A stretch of 11,553 nt of DNA from positions 1-11,553 of the forward strand of contig QGUU01000039.1 in NCBI GenBank assembly GCA_003242525.1. The letters are read 5' to 3'. This DNA comes from Pseudomonadota bacterium (GTDB lineage: Bacteria > Pseudomonadota > Alphaproteobacteria > Rhizobiales > Rhizobiaceae). Below are positions 1 to 5,544 of this stretch, piece by piece. Both the position numbers and the translations under genes were made by a program. Below the pieces are notes generated by a model, which saw only the letters and a program-made list of their open reading frames with translations, had not been told where the DNA came from and made no database searches. Numbering within the stretch: position 1 is the stretch's first letter; each line of letters starts with the position of its first letter.

Positions 1-849
1 GGCGTAAGCCGAGCAGAGACCCTTCTTGAAGGCTTCGAACTGCGCGTTGGCGTTGAGGAAGTACTGGATGGTGATCCGATCGTAATTGTCGAAACCGCGC
101 TTGGAGGGGATGTCCCTGGCCCAGTAGTCGGGATTGCGCTCGAATACGATGCGGTCCCCCGGCTTCACTTCGGCCACCCGGTAGGGACCTGAGCCCGTGA
201 GCGGAGCAAGCGTGGTCCGGTCGAATGTTTCTCTGTCGAAGGCATGCCTTGGGATGATCGGCGTCATCGCGATGATGAGCGGGAATTCGCGGTCGGCCAG
301 CTCATTGAAGGTGAAGCGAACGCTGTGCTCGCCGGTCTTTTCCAGCCGCTCCACCTTCTTCATCCGGTCGGAATAGGGAGGGCGCCCCTTTTCCGTGAAT
401 ATGTCATAGGTGAACAGCACATCGTCTGGGGTCACCGGCTTTCCGTCCGACCATCTCGCTTTCGGGTTGAGGTGGAACTCGATCGACTTGCGATCTGCGC
501 TCATGTCCACCGTCTCTGCGAGCAGGCCGTAGAGCGAGAAAGCCTCGTTGAAATTGCGCTGCATGAGCGGCTCGAAAACGAGATTGCCGAAGATCGTGTC
601 GATCATGCCTCGCGCGGTGGTCCGCAGGCTCTTGAGGATGAAGGGGTTAAGGTTGTCGAAGGTTCCGACCACGCAGTAGGTGATCTCGCCGCCCTTTGGC
701 GCGTCGGGATTGGCATAGTCGAAATGGGTGTAGTCCGATGGCAGGGCCGGCTCGCCCTGCATGGCAATGGCGTGTCTCGGTTCCGCTGCCGCCGTCCACG
801 GCGCCGTCGCGCATATGGCAGCAGCCAGACAGATCGGAATAAGACGCAT
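1..849 (-). CDS. Periplasmic oligopeptide-binding protein of an ABC transporter, SBP family 5 (YejA-like), partial
   Basis: The first 283 residues of an extracellular solute-binding protein; the C-terminal half lies beyond the window edge (family members are about 600 aa). It captures peptides in the periplasm and delivers them to an ABC permease. The start is the ATG at 849-847, preceded by AGGA (minus strand, 860-857) at 7-nt spacing. A signal peptide covers residues 1-22 (MRLIPIC, then an Ala-rich core), with likely cleavage after AAA. After that come the family hallmarks: a GEPALPSDYTHFDYANPDAP stretch followed by KGG, then FDNLNPF, GNLVFEPLM, WSDGKPVTPDDVLFTYD and GSGPYRV. These match the YejA/microcin C-type branch of SBP_bac_5. 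The frame is open to base 1. The transported ligand cannot be told from sequence. It is divergent from the ialB-like gene. Confidence 0.92.
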   Translation of the reverse strand, partial: MRLIPICLAAAICATAPWTAAAEPRHAIAMQGEPALPSDYTHFDYANPDAPKGGEITYCVVGTFDNLNPFILKSLRTTARGMIDTIFGNLVFEPLMQRNFNEAFSLYGLLAETVDMSADRKSIEFHLNPKARWSDGKPVTPDDVLFTYDIFTEKGRPPYSDRMKKVERLEKTGEHSVRFTFNELADREFPLIIAMTPIIPRHAFDRETFDRTTLAPLTGSGPYRVAEVKPGDRIVFERNPDYWARDIPSKRGFDNYDRITIQYFLNANAQFEAFKKGLCSAYA

Positions 850-956
850 GACCGGGTCCTGTAGGCGGTTCCTGATTCGACGCGCACGGTAGCATGAGGC
901 GGCGGCGCATCGTGTTCACAGTCGAGAAAACAGTGCTTCGGACTGGATTTGGTGCG

Positions 957-978
957 GCCGGCGGTGTAACACGCCGGC
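957..978. repeat. GC-rich inverted repeat between divergent genes
   Basis: Arms of 7 bp, GCCGGCG (957-963) and CGCCGGC (972-978), are separated by an 8-nt loop. The site lies in the 214-bp gap between the divergent peptide-binding-protein and IalB genes. There is no T-tract on either side, so it is not a clear terminator. It could be an operator or a structured part of an untranslated leader. Function unknown. Confidence 0.4.
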
Positions 979-1063
979 GAAGTCATTCTGTTGCCTCATT
1001 TCGGCAAGAGGTAGCAGGTCACAAGGCGAGCCCCGCTCTCCAAGACCACAGAGGATACGTCAT

Positions 1064-1684
1064 ATGAAGAGCCTGAACCGCAAAGCCTTTCGCCTGACCG
1101 TCATGGCCGCCGGCGTGGCGGGCGTGCTCGGCGCCGGCATCCCCGCCGCTTCCGCACAGCAGGTGCCGCAGGGCTGGTTCAAGGCCTGCACCAAGCAGGA
1201 AGATGTGGATATCTGCAACGTGCAGAACATCGTTACCGCCGGCAACGGCCAGCTCATTACCGGTGTCAGCCTCATCGACCTGCGCGGCAAGGTCAATCGC
1301 AAGGTGTTCCAGGTCACGGTGCCTTCGGGCCGTCTGGTGCAGCCCGGCATCGGCCTTCAGGTCGACGGCGGCAAGACGCAGAAGCTCGATTACGTCATCT
1401 GTTTCCCCGACCGCTGCGTGGCCGAAGTGCCTCTGACGGACCAGATCGTCACCTCCTTCAAGAAGGGGCAGCAGATCACGCTCACCTCGATCAATTTCCA
1501 GAACCAGCCCAATCCGATCAAGATCACCTTGTCCGGATTCAGCGATGCCTGGGACGGCGCGCCGCTGAAGCAGTCTGACATCGAGGAGCGGCAGAAGAAG
1601 CTTCAGGACTTCGTGGCGAAGAACAACCAGGATTTTGCCAAGAAGCTCAAGGAAGAGCAGGAAAAGGCCAAGGCCGGAAACTGA
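1064..1684 (+). CDS. Invasion-associated locus B (IalB) family periplasmic protein
   Basis: A 206-aa secreted protein. The ATG at 1064 follows AGAGGA at 1050-1055 with 8-nt spacing. A signal peptide spans residues 1-31 (basic n-region MKSLNRK, hydrophobic core, ASA cleavage). The mature domain shows the IalB pattern: a GWFKAC opening, four cysteines at 42, 51, 113 and 118 that could form two disulfides (C-x8-C and CFPDRC), and the core LRGKVNRKVFQVTVPSG. Residues about 175-206 form a Lys/Glu-rich, probably helical tail (KKLQDF...KKLKEEQEKAKAGN). In Bartonella, IalB is linked to erythrocyte invasion. Homologues are widespread in non-pathogenic alphaproteobacteria, so a virulence role should not be assumed here. 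The gene is monocistronic, ending in a hairpin terminator. Confidence 0.88.
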   Translation: MKSLNRKAFRLTVMAAGVAGVLGAGIPAASAQQVPQGWFKACTKQEDVDICNVQNIVTAGNGQLITGVSLIDLRGKVNRKVFQVTVPSGRLVQPGIGLQVDGGKTQKLDYVICFPDRCVAEVPLTDQIVTSFKKGQQITLTSINFQNQPNPIKITLSGFSDAWDGAPLKQSDIEERQKKLQDFVAKNNQDFAKKLKEEQEKAKAGN

Positions 1685-1707
1685 TAGAACCTTCCAGCCC
1701 GAGTTCG

Positions 1708-1733
1708 AAAGGCCCCGCTTGCCGGGGCCTTTT
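1708..1733 (+). terminator. Rho-independent terminator of the IalB-family gene
   Basis: A 10-bp stem AAAGGCCCCG (1708-1717) / CGGGGCCTTT (1723-1732) with a 5-nt loop CTTGC, followed by TTTCATTTG. It starts 23 nt after the IalB stop codon. The A-rich 5' arm also gives a U-tract in the opposite direction, so it may work both ways. Confidence 0.85.
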
Positions 1734-1764
1734 CATTTGTGCGCTCCGATGCTTGCTTCCGGCA

Positions 1765-1797
1765 AACGAAAAGGCCGCCCCTGCAGAGGCGGCCTTT
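1765..1797 (-). terminator. Rho-independent terminator of the rplM-rpsI operon
   Basis: A 10-bp stem AAAGGCCGCC (1770-1779) / GGCGGCCTTT (1788-1797) with an 8-nt loop. Read on minus, the stem runs into TTTTCGTTTG about 45 nt beyond the rpsI stop codon. Together with the IalB terminator it insulates the two convergent units. Confidence 0.85.
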
Positions 1798-1839
1798 CGA
1801 TTGATTGCTCCGCACCGTGCGGAACTAAGGGCCTGAAGC

Positions 1840-2319
1840 TTAGCGCTTGGAGAACTGGAAGGAGCGGCGGGCCTTGGCCTTGCCGTACTTCTTGCGCTCC
1901 ACGACGCGGCTGTCACGGGTCAGGAAACCGCCCTTCTTGAGCACGGCGCGCAGGCCGGGCTCGTAATAGGTCAGCGCCTTGGAAATGCCGTGGCGCACCG
2001 CGCCCGCCTGGCCCGAAAGGCCGCCGCCGGCGACCGTTGCGACGACGTCGTACTGGCCGTCGCGGTTGGCCGCAATGATCGGCTGCTTGAGGATCATCTG
2101 CAGGACGGGACGCGCGAAATAGGCGTTGTATTCCTTGTCGTTGATCGTGATCTTGCCGGAGCCGGGCTTGACCCAGACGCGGGCGATGGCGTCCTTGCGC
2201 TTGCCGGTGGCGTAGGCGCGGCCCGACTTGTCGAGCTTCTGGACGTGGACCGGCGCAGCCGGCTGCTCCGCGGCCACGGCCGTGCCGAGTTCTGCGAGCG
2301 AGGAAAGTTGCTCAGCCAT
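1840..2319 (-). CDS. rpsI: 30S ribosomal protein S9
   Basis: A 159-aa small-subunit ribosomal protein that contacts 16S rRNA in the head; its C-terminal tail reaches toward P-site tRNA. Diagnostic stretches are [15 protein letters not shown] (39-53), [19 protein letters not shown] (98-116), the basic [17 protein letters not shown] region (128-144) and the invariant C-terminus FQFSKR. Residues 1 to about 33 are an Ala/Glu-rich extension absent from the 130-aa E. coli protein and common in alphaproteobacterial S9. It is cotranscribed with rplM: the rplM stop lies 2 nt upstream and the ribosome-binding sequence AAGAGGG sits in the end of rplM, implying translational coupling. Confidence 0.98.
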   Translation of the reverse strand: MAEQLSSLAELGTAVAAEQPAAPVHVQKLDKSGRAYATGKRKDAIARVWVKPGSGKITINDKEYNAYFARPVLQMILKQPIIAANRDGQYDVVATVAGGGLSGQAGAVRHGISKALTYYEPGLRAVLKKGGFLTRDSRVVERKKYGKAKARRSFQFSKR

Positions 2320-2321
2320 TG

Positions 2322-2783
2322 TCAGGCCCTCTTGTTCTTGCGGTTCAGCGCGGCGACGTCGAGCGTCTCCGGCTGCTGGGCTGCGTGGGGATGTTCGGCA
2401 CCGGCGTAGACGCGCAGGTTCTTCATCTGGCGACGACCGAGAGGGCCTCGCGGAATCATGCGCTCGACAGCCTTCTCTATGACGCGCTCCGGAAAGCGGC
2501 CTTCCAGGATCTGGCGCGCGGTGCGCTCCTTGATGCCGCCCGGATAGCCGGTGTGCCAGTAATACACCTTGTCGGTGTACTTCTTGCCGGTGAGAACCAC
2601 CTTGTCGGCGTTGATGACGATGACATTATCGCCGTCGTCGACATGGGGGGTGTAGGTTGGCTTGTGCTTGCCGCGCAGGCGATTGGCGACGATGGAGGCG
2701 AGCCGGCCGACGACGAGACCTTCGGCGTCGATCAGTACCCACTTCTTCACCACGTCCGCAGGCTTCTGCGAAAAGGTTTTCAT
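2322..2783 (-). CDS. rplM: 50S ribosomal protein L13
   Basis: A 153-aa large-subunit ribosomal protein, an early-assembling 23S rRNA binder. The start at 2783 ([20 protein letters not shown]) is chosen because it matches L13 start positions in general. The frame stays open to 2945, but the extra 54 residues resemble no L13. Hallmarks are GRLAS (26-30), [17 protein letters not shown] (36-52), [11 protein letters not shown] (58-68), [12 protein letters not shown] (72-83) and [18 protein letters not shown] (111-128), ending in [13 protein letters not shown] plus a short basic tail. It is the first gene of the rplM-rpsI operon. The ribosome-binding site is weak (GAGAG upstream), as is frequent for ribosomal genes with regulated leaders. 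Confidence 0.97.
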   Translation of the reverse strand: MKTFSQKPADVVKKWVLIDAEGLVVGRLASIVANRLRGKHKPTYTPHVDDGDNVIVINADKVVLTGKKYTDKVYYWHTGYPGGIKERTARQILEGRFPERVIEKAVERMIPRGPLGRRQMKNLRVYAGAEHPHAAQQPETLDVAALNRKNKRA

Positions 2784-3007
2784 GGTTCTGCTCTCATTTG
2801 GACCGGCCGTCACATGCTGGCCGGTGGCCGCGACGGCAGGCATTTCTTGTTGCTTTGATTGCCGGCCTGCGCCGCCAATGACAAAACGGCGACCGTCAGG
2901 CCGCTGTCTGGGCAGGCTTATAGGGGAGGCCGTGTCAGTCGTCAACTCTCCCTCATCGGACTCGCGCAGAAAAAGGAAAGCTATAACAATAGCTTATGTA
3001 AGAGGTA
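2784..3007 (-). promoter_or_regulatory. Leader and probable promoter region of rplM-rpsI
   Basis: A 224-bp gap between the thioesterase stop (3008) and the rplM start. Its distal end (about 2971-3015) is markedly AT-rich in an otherwise GC-rich window and contains a perfect 7-bp inverted repeat AAGCTAT/ATAGCTT (2978-2984 / 2989-2995; loop AACA). On minus the sequence reads ...TTACATAAGCTATTGTTATAGC..., which offers TATTGT or TATAGC as a -10 element, but no well-spaced -35 is evident. A dedicated ribosomal promoter here is likely from composition and position. The exact boxes are not resolved. Confidence 0.45.
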
Positions 3008-3472
3008 TTATTTTACCTCATTGGGTTTCGCGCGTTGAGGCGGGATGGAGTAGGTTCCCGTTGCATGCGCTACCGTCTGCCCGTCCGGCCCGACGATGTC
3101 GATGTCGAAAACCATCAGCCTCCGACCGAGCTTGAGGATGCGGCAATGGCCGTCGATCGGACCAACATCCGCCTTGCGCATGAAGTTGATGTTGAGATTG
3201 ACGGTTACCGATAGCGGGTCGGGCCCGGCGTGAGTAAGGACGCAGACATAGCCGCCTATGTCGGCCAGGGTGAACAGGGTAGGGCCGGAAACGGTCCCGC
3301 CGGGCCGTAGATGTCTCTCGGACGCGTTAAGGCGTACCGTGCAACCGCCCGGAAAAACGTCAATCGCCTCGAAATCCGCTGTCCCGTCATTCAGTTGCGG
3401 ATAGGCAGCATTGATCAAGGCATTGACCTCGCTGGCGGTGAGCTTCGGTTGCAGGTTGCTTTGTGCAGGCAT
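3008..3472 (-). CDS. PaaI-family hotdog-fold acyl-CoA thioesterase
   Basis: A 154-aa hotdog-fold protein. The family hydrolyses acyl-CoA or aryl-CoA to free acid and CoA in the cytosol, usually as a tetramer. The start MPAQSNLQPKL (3472) follows a purine-rich GGGGGAG. A start 12 nt upstream (MGEK) is possible. The region HLRPGGTVSGPTLFTLADIGGY (54-75) is the long hotdog helix, with Asp71 the likely catalytic acid. It is followed by the strand TVNLNINFMRKADVGP (90-105) and the C-terminal strand HATGTYSIPP (136-145). It is divergent from the crotonase-like gene (155-bp gap), which suggests shared regulation and related acyl-CoA substrates, though the substrate is not deducible. It could alternatively read through into rplM. 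Confidence 0.85.
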   Translation of the reverse strand: MPAQSNLQPKLTASEVNALINAAYPQLNDGTADFEAIDVFPGGCTVRLNASERHLRPGGTVSGPTLFTLADIGGYVCVLTHAGPDPLSVTVNLNINFMRKADVGPIDGHCRILKLGRRLMVFDIDIVGPDGQTVAHATGTYSIPPQRAKPNEVK

Positions 3473-3558
3473 CTTCTCCCCCATCGAGGCCTGTTTTTGA
3501 TTCTGCGGGACCGGTTTTGTCCAGCATGCGTTTGTGAAACTGGTACAGGCGAACATTC

Positions 3559-3587
3559 TTGGACATGGCCGGCTGGCGTATTAGTCT
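3559..3587 (+). promoter_or_regulatory. Candidate sigma-70-type promoter for the crotonase operon
   Basis: TTGGAC (3559-3564) is separated by 17 bp from TAGTCT (3582-3587), in the gap between the divergent thioesterase and crotonase genes. The -35 is a fair match and the -10 is poor; an overlapping TATTAG (3579-3584) has only 14-bp spacing. Downstream, at 3593-3604, lies the palindrome AGGATCGATCCT. Position and spacing are the main support. Confidence 0.3.
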
Positions 3588-3592
3588 TTGCC

Positions 3593-3604
3593 AGGATCGA
3601 TCCT
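3593..3604. repeat. 12-bp perfect palindrome before the crotonase gene
   Basis: AGGATCGATCCT is a perfect palindrome lying 10 nt before the AAGGAG ribosome-binding site of the crotonase-like gene and just after the candidate promoter. This is a position where a repressor operator would act. Palindromes of this size also arise by chance, and no known operator was recognised. Confidence 0.35.
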
Positions 3605-3627
3605 TCCCGACAGCAAGGAGAAAGACA

Positions 3628-4449
3628 ATGGCAGAAGTCGTGGCAATGAAACGGCACGAGCCACAGGGGCCGATCCTTGCGGAGCAGGTGAAGGGAACTT
3701 TGCGGCTGACCCTGGCCAATCCGCCCGCCAACGCGTTGTCACTTGCCGTAATGGCCGAGTTGAAGGCCCAGATTGACCGGGCGGGCGGCGATGCGTCCGT
3801 TCGCGTTGTGGTTATCACGGCACCGGGCAAGGTTTTCTGCGCAGGGCACGATCTCAAGGAACTGTCGGCGCACCGCGCCGATCCGGACAGGGGTCGCGCG
3901 TTCTTCGAACGTACCTTTGCCGAATGCGCGGCGCTGATGCAGGCCATAGTACATTGTCCGAAACCTGTCATTGCAGAGGTGGAAGGCCTGGCCACGGCGG
4001 CGGGGCTGCAACTGGTGGCCAGTTGCGATCTGGCGTTTGCCGCGCAGGAAGCCAGGTTCTGCACGCCGGGCGTTCACATTGGCCTGTTCTGTTCCACTCC
4101 CATGGTGGCCCTGTCGCGCAACGCGAGCCGGAAGCAGGCTATGGAAATGTTGCTGACCGGCGAGACGATCGACGCGGCAACCGCGAAGGAGTTCGGCCTC
4201 GTCAACCGTGTGGTGCCGCGGGAATATCTGAATCAGGTCGTGAACAAATATGCCGAAACCATTGCTTCCAAATCTCCTTTGACGCTGAAGATCGGGAAGG
4301 AGGCTTTCTACAGGCAGGCGGAAATGGGCCTGGCCGAGGCCTATGACTACACGTCGCGGGTCATGGTCGAGAACATGTTGGCCCGGGATGCCGAGGAGGG
4401 CATCGGCGCTTTCGTCGACAAGCGCAAGCCGGAATGGAAGGGGGAATGA
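3628..4449 (+). CDS. Crotonase-fold protein, ECHDC3-like, lacking the hydratase glutamates
   Basis: A 273-aa protein of the enoyl-CoA hydratase/isomerase superfamily. The start at 3628 (MAEVVAMKRHE) is set by AAGGAG at 3615-3620 with 7-nt spacing. The upstream in-frame ATG at 3559 has no ribosome-binding site. The CoA-binding and oxyanion-hole motifs are present: PPANALSLAVMAEL (32-45), FCAGHDLKEL (70-79) and VEGLATAAGLQLVASCDL (118-135). However, the two glutamates of classical hydratase (rat Glu144 and Glu164, in GCEL and QPE contexts) are Gln128 (GLQL) and Gly148 (TPGV). ATAAGLQLVASCDLAF and IGLFCSTPMVALSRN resemble the ECHDC3 subgroup, whose reaction is not established. The fold call is firm and hydratase activity is doubtful. 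It is first in a trio with overlapping genes. Confidence 0.9.
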   Translation: MAEVVAMKRHEPQGPILAEQVKGTLRLTLANPPANALSLAVMAELKAQIDRAGGDASVRVVVITAPGKVFCAGHDLKELSAHRADPDRGRAFFERTFAECAALMQAIVHCPKPVIAEVEGLATAAGLQLVASCDLAFAAQEARFCTPGVHIGLFCSTPMVALSRNASRKQAMEMLLTGETIDAATAKEFGLVNRVVPREYLNQVVNKYAETIASKSPLTLKIGKEAFYRQAEMGLAEAYDYTSRVMVENMLARDAEEGIGAFVDKRKPEWKGE

Positions 4450-4868
4450 TGGATCCCCGCATCTCCATCATAACTATCGCGGTGGACGATCTCGACCGCA
4501 TGGCCGCCTTCTACGAGGCGATGGGCCTGGTGCGCCACCGCATCCGAGACGGCGTGGCCTTTTTCCAGATGGGCGGAGCGATCCTGTCCCTTTTTCCCCG
4601 TGCGAGCGCCGAAAAGGATGCCGGCATCGCCTTCGGCACTGCGCCGCCACGCGTCTATCTGGCTTATAACACTCGTACCGAAGCCGAGGTGGGCGAGGTG
4701 CTGGCCCTTGCGGAAAGCTCTGGCGGACGCATCGTCAAGCCGGCCGGCCGCGCATTCTGGGGCGGATGGTACGGTTACTTTGCCGATCCGGAACACAATC
4801 TGTGGGAAGTCGCCCACAATCCGGATTTTCCGCTGGACGCCGAGGGGCGGATCTCGCTGCCGGCATGA
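4449..4868 (+). CDS. VOC (glyoxalase/bleomycin-resistance fold) family protein
   Basis: A 139-aa single-chain vicinal-oxygen-chelate protein. The ATG at 4449 overlaps the crotonase stop (TGATG) and has GGAAGGGGG just upstream, so it is translationally coupled; the ATG at 4446 is an alternative. The first beta-alpha-beta module is ISIITIAVDDLDRMAAFYEAMGL (5-27). The second ends in YGYFADPEHNLWEVAHNP, where Glu120 fits the usual second metal ligand. The normal first ligand (His or Gln in the first strand) is not evident, since that strand reads SIITIAV. The family covers lyases, epimerases, dioxygenases and drug-binding proteins, so the substrate is unknown. Its location suggests work on the same CoA or carbonyl metabolites as its neighbours. 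Confidence 0.87.
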   Translation: MDPRISIITIAVDDLDRMAAFYEAMGLVRHRIRDGVAFFQMGGAILSLFPRASAEKDAGIAFGTAPPRVYLAYNTRTEAEVGEVLALAESSGGRIVKPAGRAFWGGWYGYFADPEHNLWEVAHNPDFPLDAEGRISLPA

Positions 4869-5386
4869 ACCACGACTCCTATGATAACGGCTATATTGCC
4901 GGCATTCTCAACGAGGTGAAGACGATCGCGGTTGTCGGCGCATCGGCCAACGAGGTGCGGCCAAGCTTTTTCGTGCTGAAATATCTGATTTCGAAGGGCT
5001 TCGAGGTCTTTCCGATCAACCCCGGCCATGCCGGCAAGGAAATACTCGGCCGCATGACCTATGCCAGGCTTAGGGACGTCCCGGTGCCGATCGACATGGT
5101 GGACATTTTCCGGGCAAGCCAGGCAGTGCCGCCGATCGTGGACGAGGCCCTGGCGCTCGATCCCCTGCCAAAGGTGATCTGGATGCAACTCACGGTACGC
5201 CATGACGAAGCGGCGGCCAAAGCCGAAGCGGCCGGCGTGAAAGTGGTCATGAACCGCTGCCCGAAAATTGAATACGGTCGCCTCTCTGGCGAGATCGGCT
5301 GGAATGGCGTCTCGTCCGGCATCATCTCCGCGCGGCGCCCGCTCATGCGGCAGGGTTACCAGAGTTTCGGCATCCGTCGGAAGTAG
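4865..5386 (+). CDS. CoA-binding domain protein (CoA_binding_2, YccU-like)
   Basis: A 173-aa stand-alone Rossmann-fold protein related to the CoA-binding domain of succinyl-CoA synthetase alpha subunits. The start at 4865 overlaps the VOC stop as ATGA, so translation is coupled. The nucleotide-binding turn is TIAVVGASANEVRPS (20-34). Further conserved blocks are FPINPGHAGKEILG, VDIFR, KVIWMQL and VMNRCPKIEYGRLSGEIGWNGVSSG with Cys132. E. coli YccU has this fold and no known enzymatic role. The gene is last in the trio and lies upstream of metY. I recall, but cannot check here, that such genes often precede O-acetylhomoserine sulfhydrylase in Rhizobiales. Function is unknown beyond probable CoA or acyl-CoA binding. 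Confidence 0.9.
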   Translation: MNHDSYDNGYIAGILNEVKTIAVVGASANEVRPSFFVLKYLISKGFEVFPINPGHAGKEILGRMTYARLRDVPVPIDMVDIFRASQAVPPIVDEALALDPLPKVIWMQLTVRHDEAAAKAEAAGVKVVMNRCPKIEYGRLSGEIGWNGVSSGIISARRPLMRQGYQSFGIRRK

Positions 5387-5421
5387 GAGGAAGAAATTCC
5401 ATGCCGAGGTGACTGCGTGGA

Positions 5422-5480
5422 GTTGCCCGCGTCAATATTTCCCGTTTTGGGAAATTTTCTTCTTTGCATTCGCGGGCAGC
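5422..5480 (+). promoter_or_regulatory. Nested stem-loop leader upstream of metY
   Basis: An outer stem TGCCCGCG (5424-5431) / CGCGGGCA (5471-5478), extendable by one G-U and one G-C pair to 5422/5480, encloses a second hairpin ATTTCCC/GGGAAAT (5437-5443 / 5449-5455). The inner hairpin is followed by TTTTCTTCTTT. The structure lies in the 158-bp gap before metY. It could be a leader element controlling metY, or simply hold the terminator of the previous operon. It lacks SAM-II landmarks (no GCTAAA-type 3' element), and I do not match it to a known riboswitch. Confidence 0.4.
5437..5466 (+). terminator. Candidate terminator of the crotonase/VOC/CoA-binding operon
   Basis: A 7-bp stem ATTTCCC/GGGAAAT with a 5-nt loop GTTTT, followed by a T-rich tail TTTCTTCTTT, 50 nt after the stop of the CoA-binding gene. 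The stem has only three G-C pairs, so termination may be partial. It is nested in the larger metY leader stem. Confidence 0.5.
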
Positions 5481-5544
5481 CTTGTCCAAGAATGCGCCGG
5501 CGTTTCGAATGCCCAAGGTCTCTGGGGGTAGAGGGAGAGTTTTT

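Noticed and set aside
244..864. A 206-codon open frame on plus at the left edge
   Set aside because: It is antisense to the peptide-binding protein, which has a signal peptide, ribosome-binding site and family motifs on minus.
2784..2945. 54-residue N-terminal extension of L13
   Set aside because: L13 proteins start at MKTF; the extension has no similarity to the family and covers the leader region.
3739..4077. Minus-strand open frames within the crotonase gene
   Set aside because: Shadows of a gene with clear crotonase motifs on plus; no ribosome-binding site or domain in the shadows.
5387..5544. SAM-II riboswitch upstream of metY
   Set aside because: Expected landmarks of the pseudoknot, including the GCTAAA-type 3' element and the TGATTTAA-like loop, are not present.
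5509..5544. Upstream in-frame ATG for metY (MPKVSGGRGRVF)
   Set aside because: The added residues match no family N-terminus and the GGGAG ribosome-binding site is correctly spaced for the ATG at 5545.
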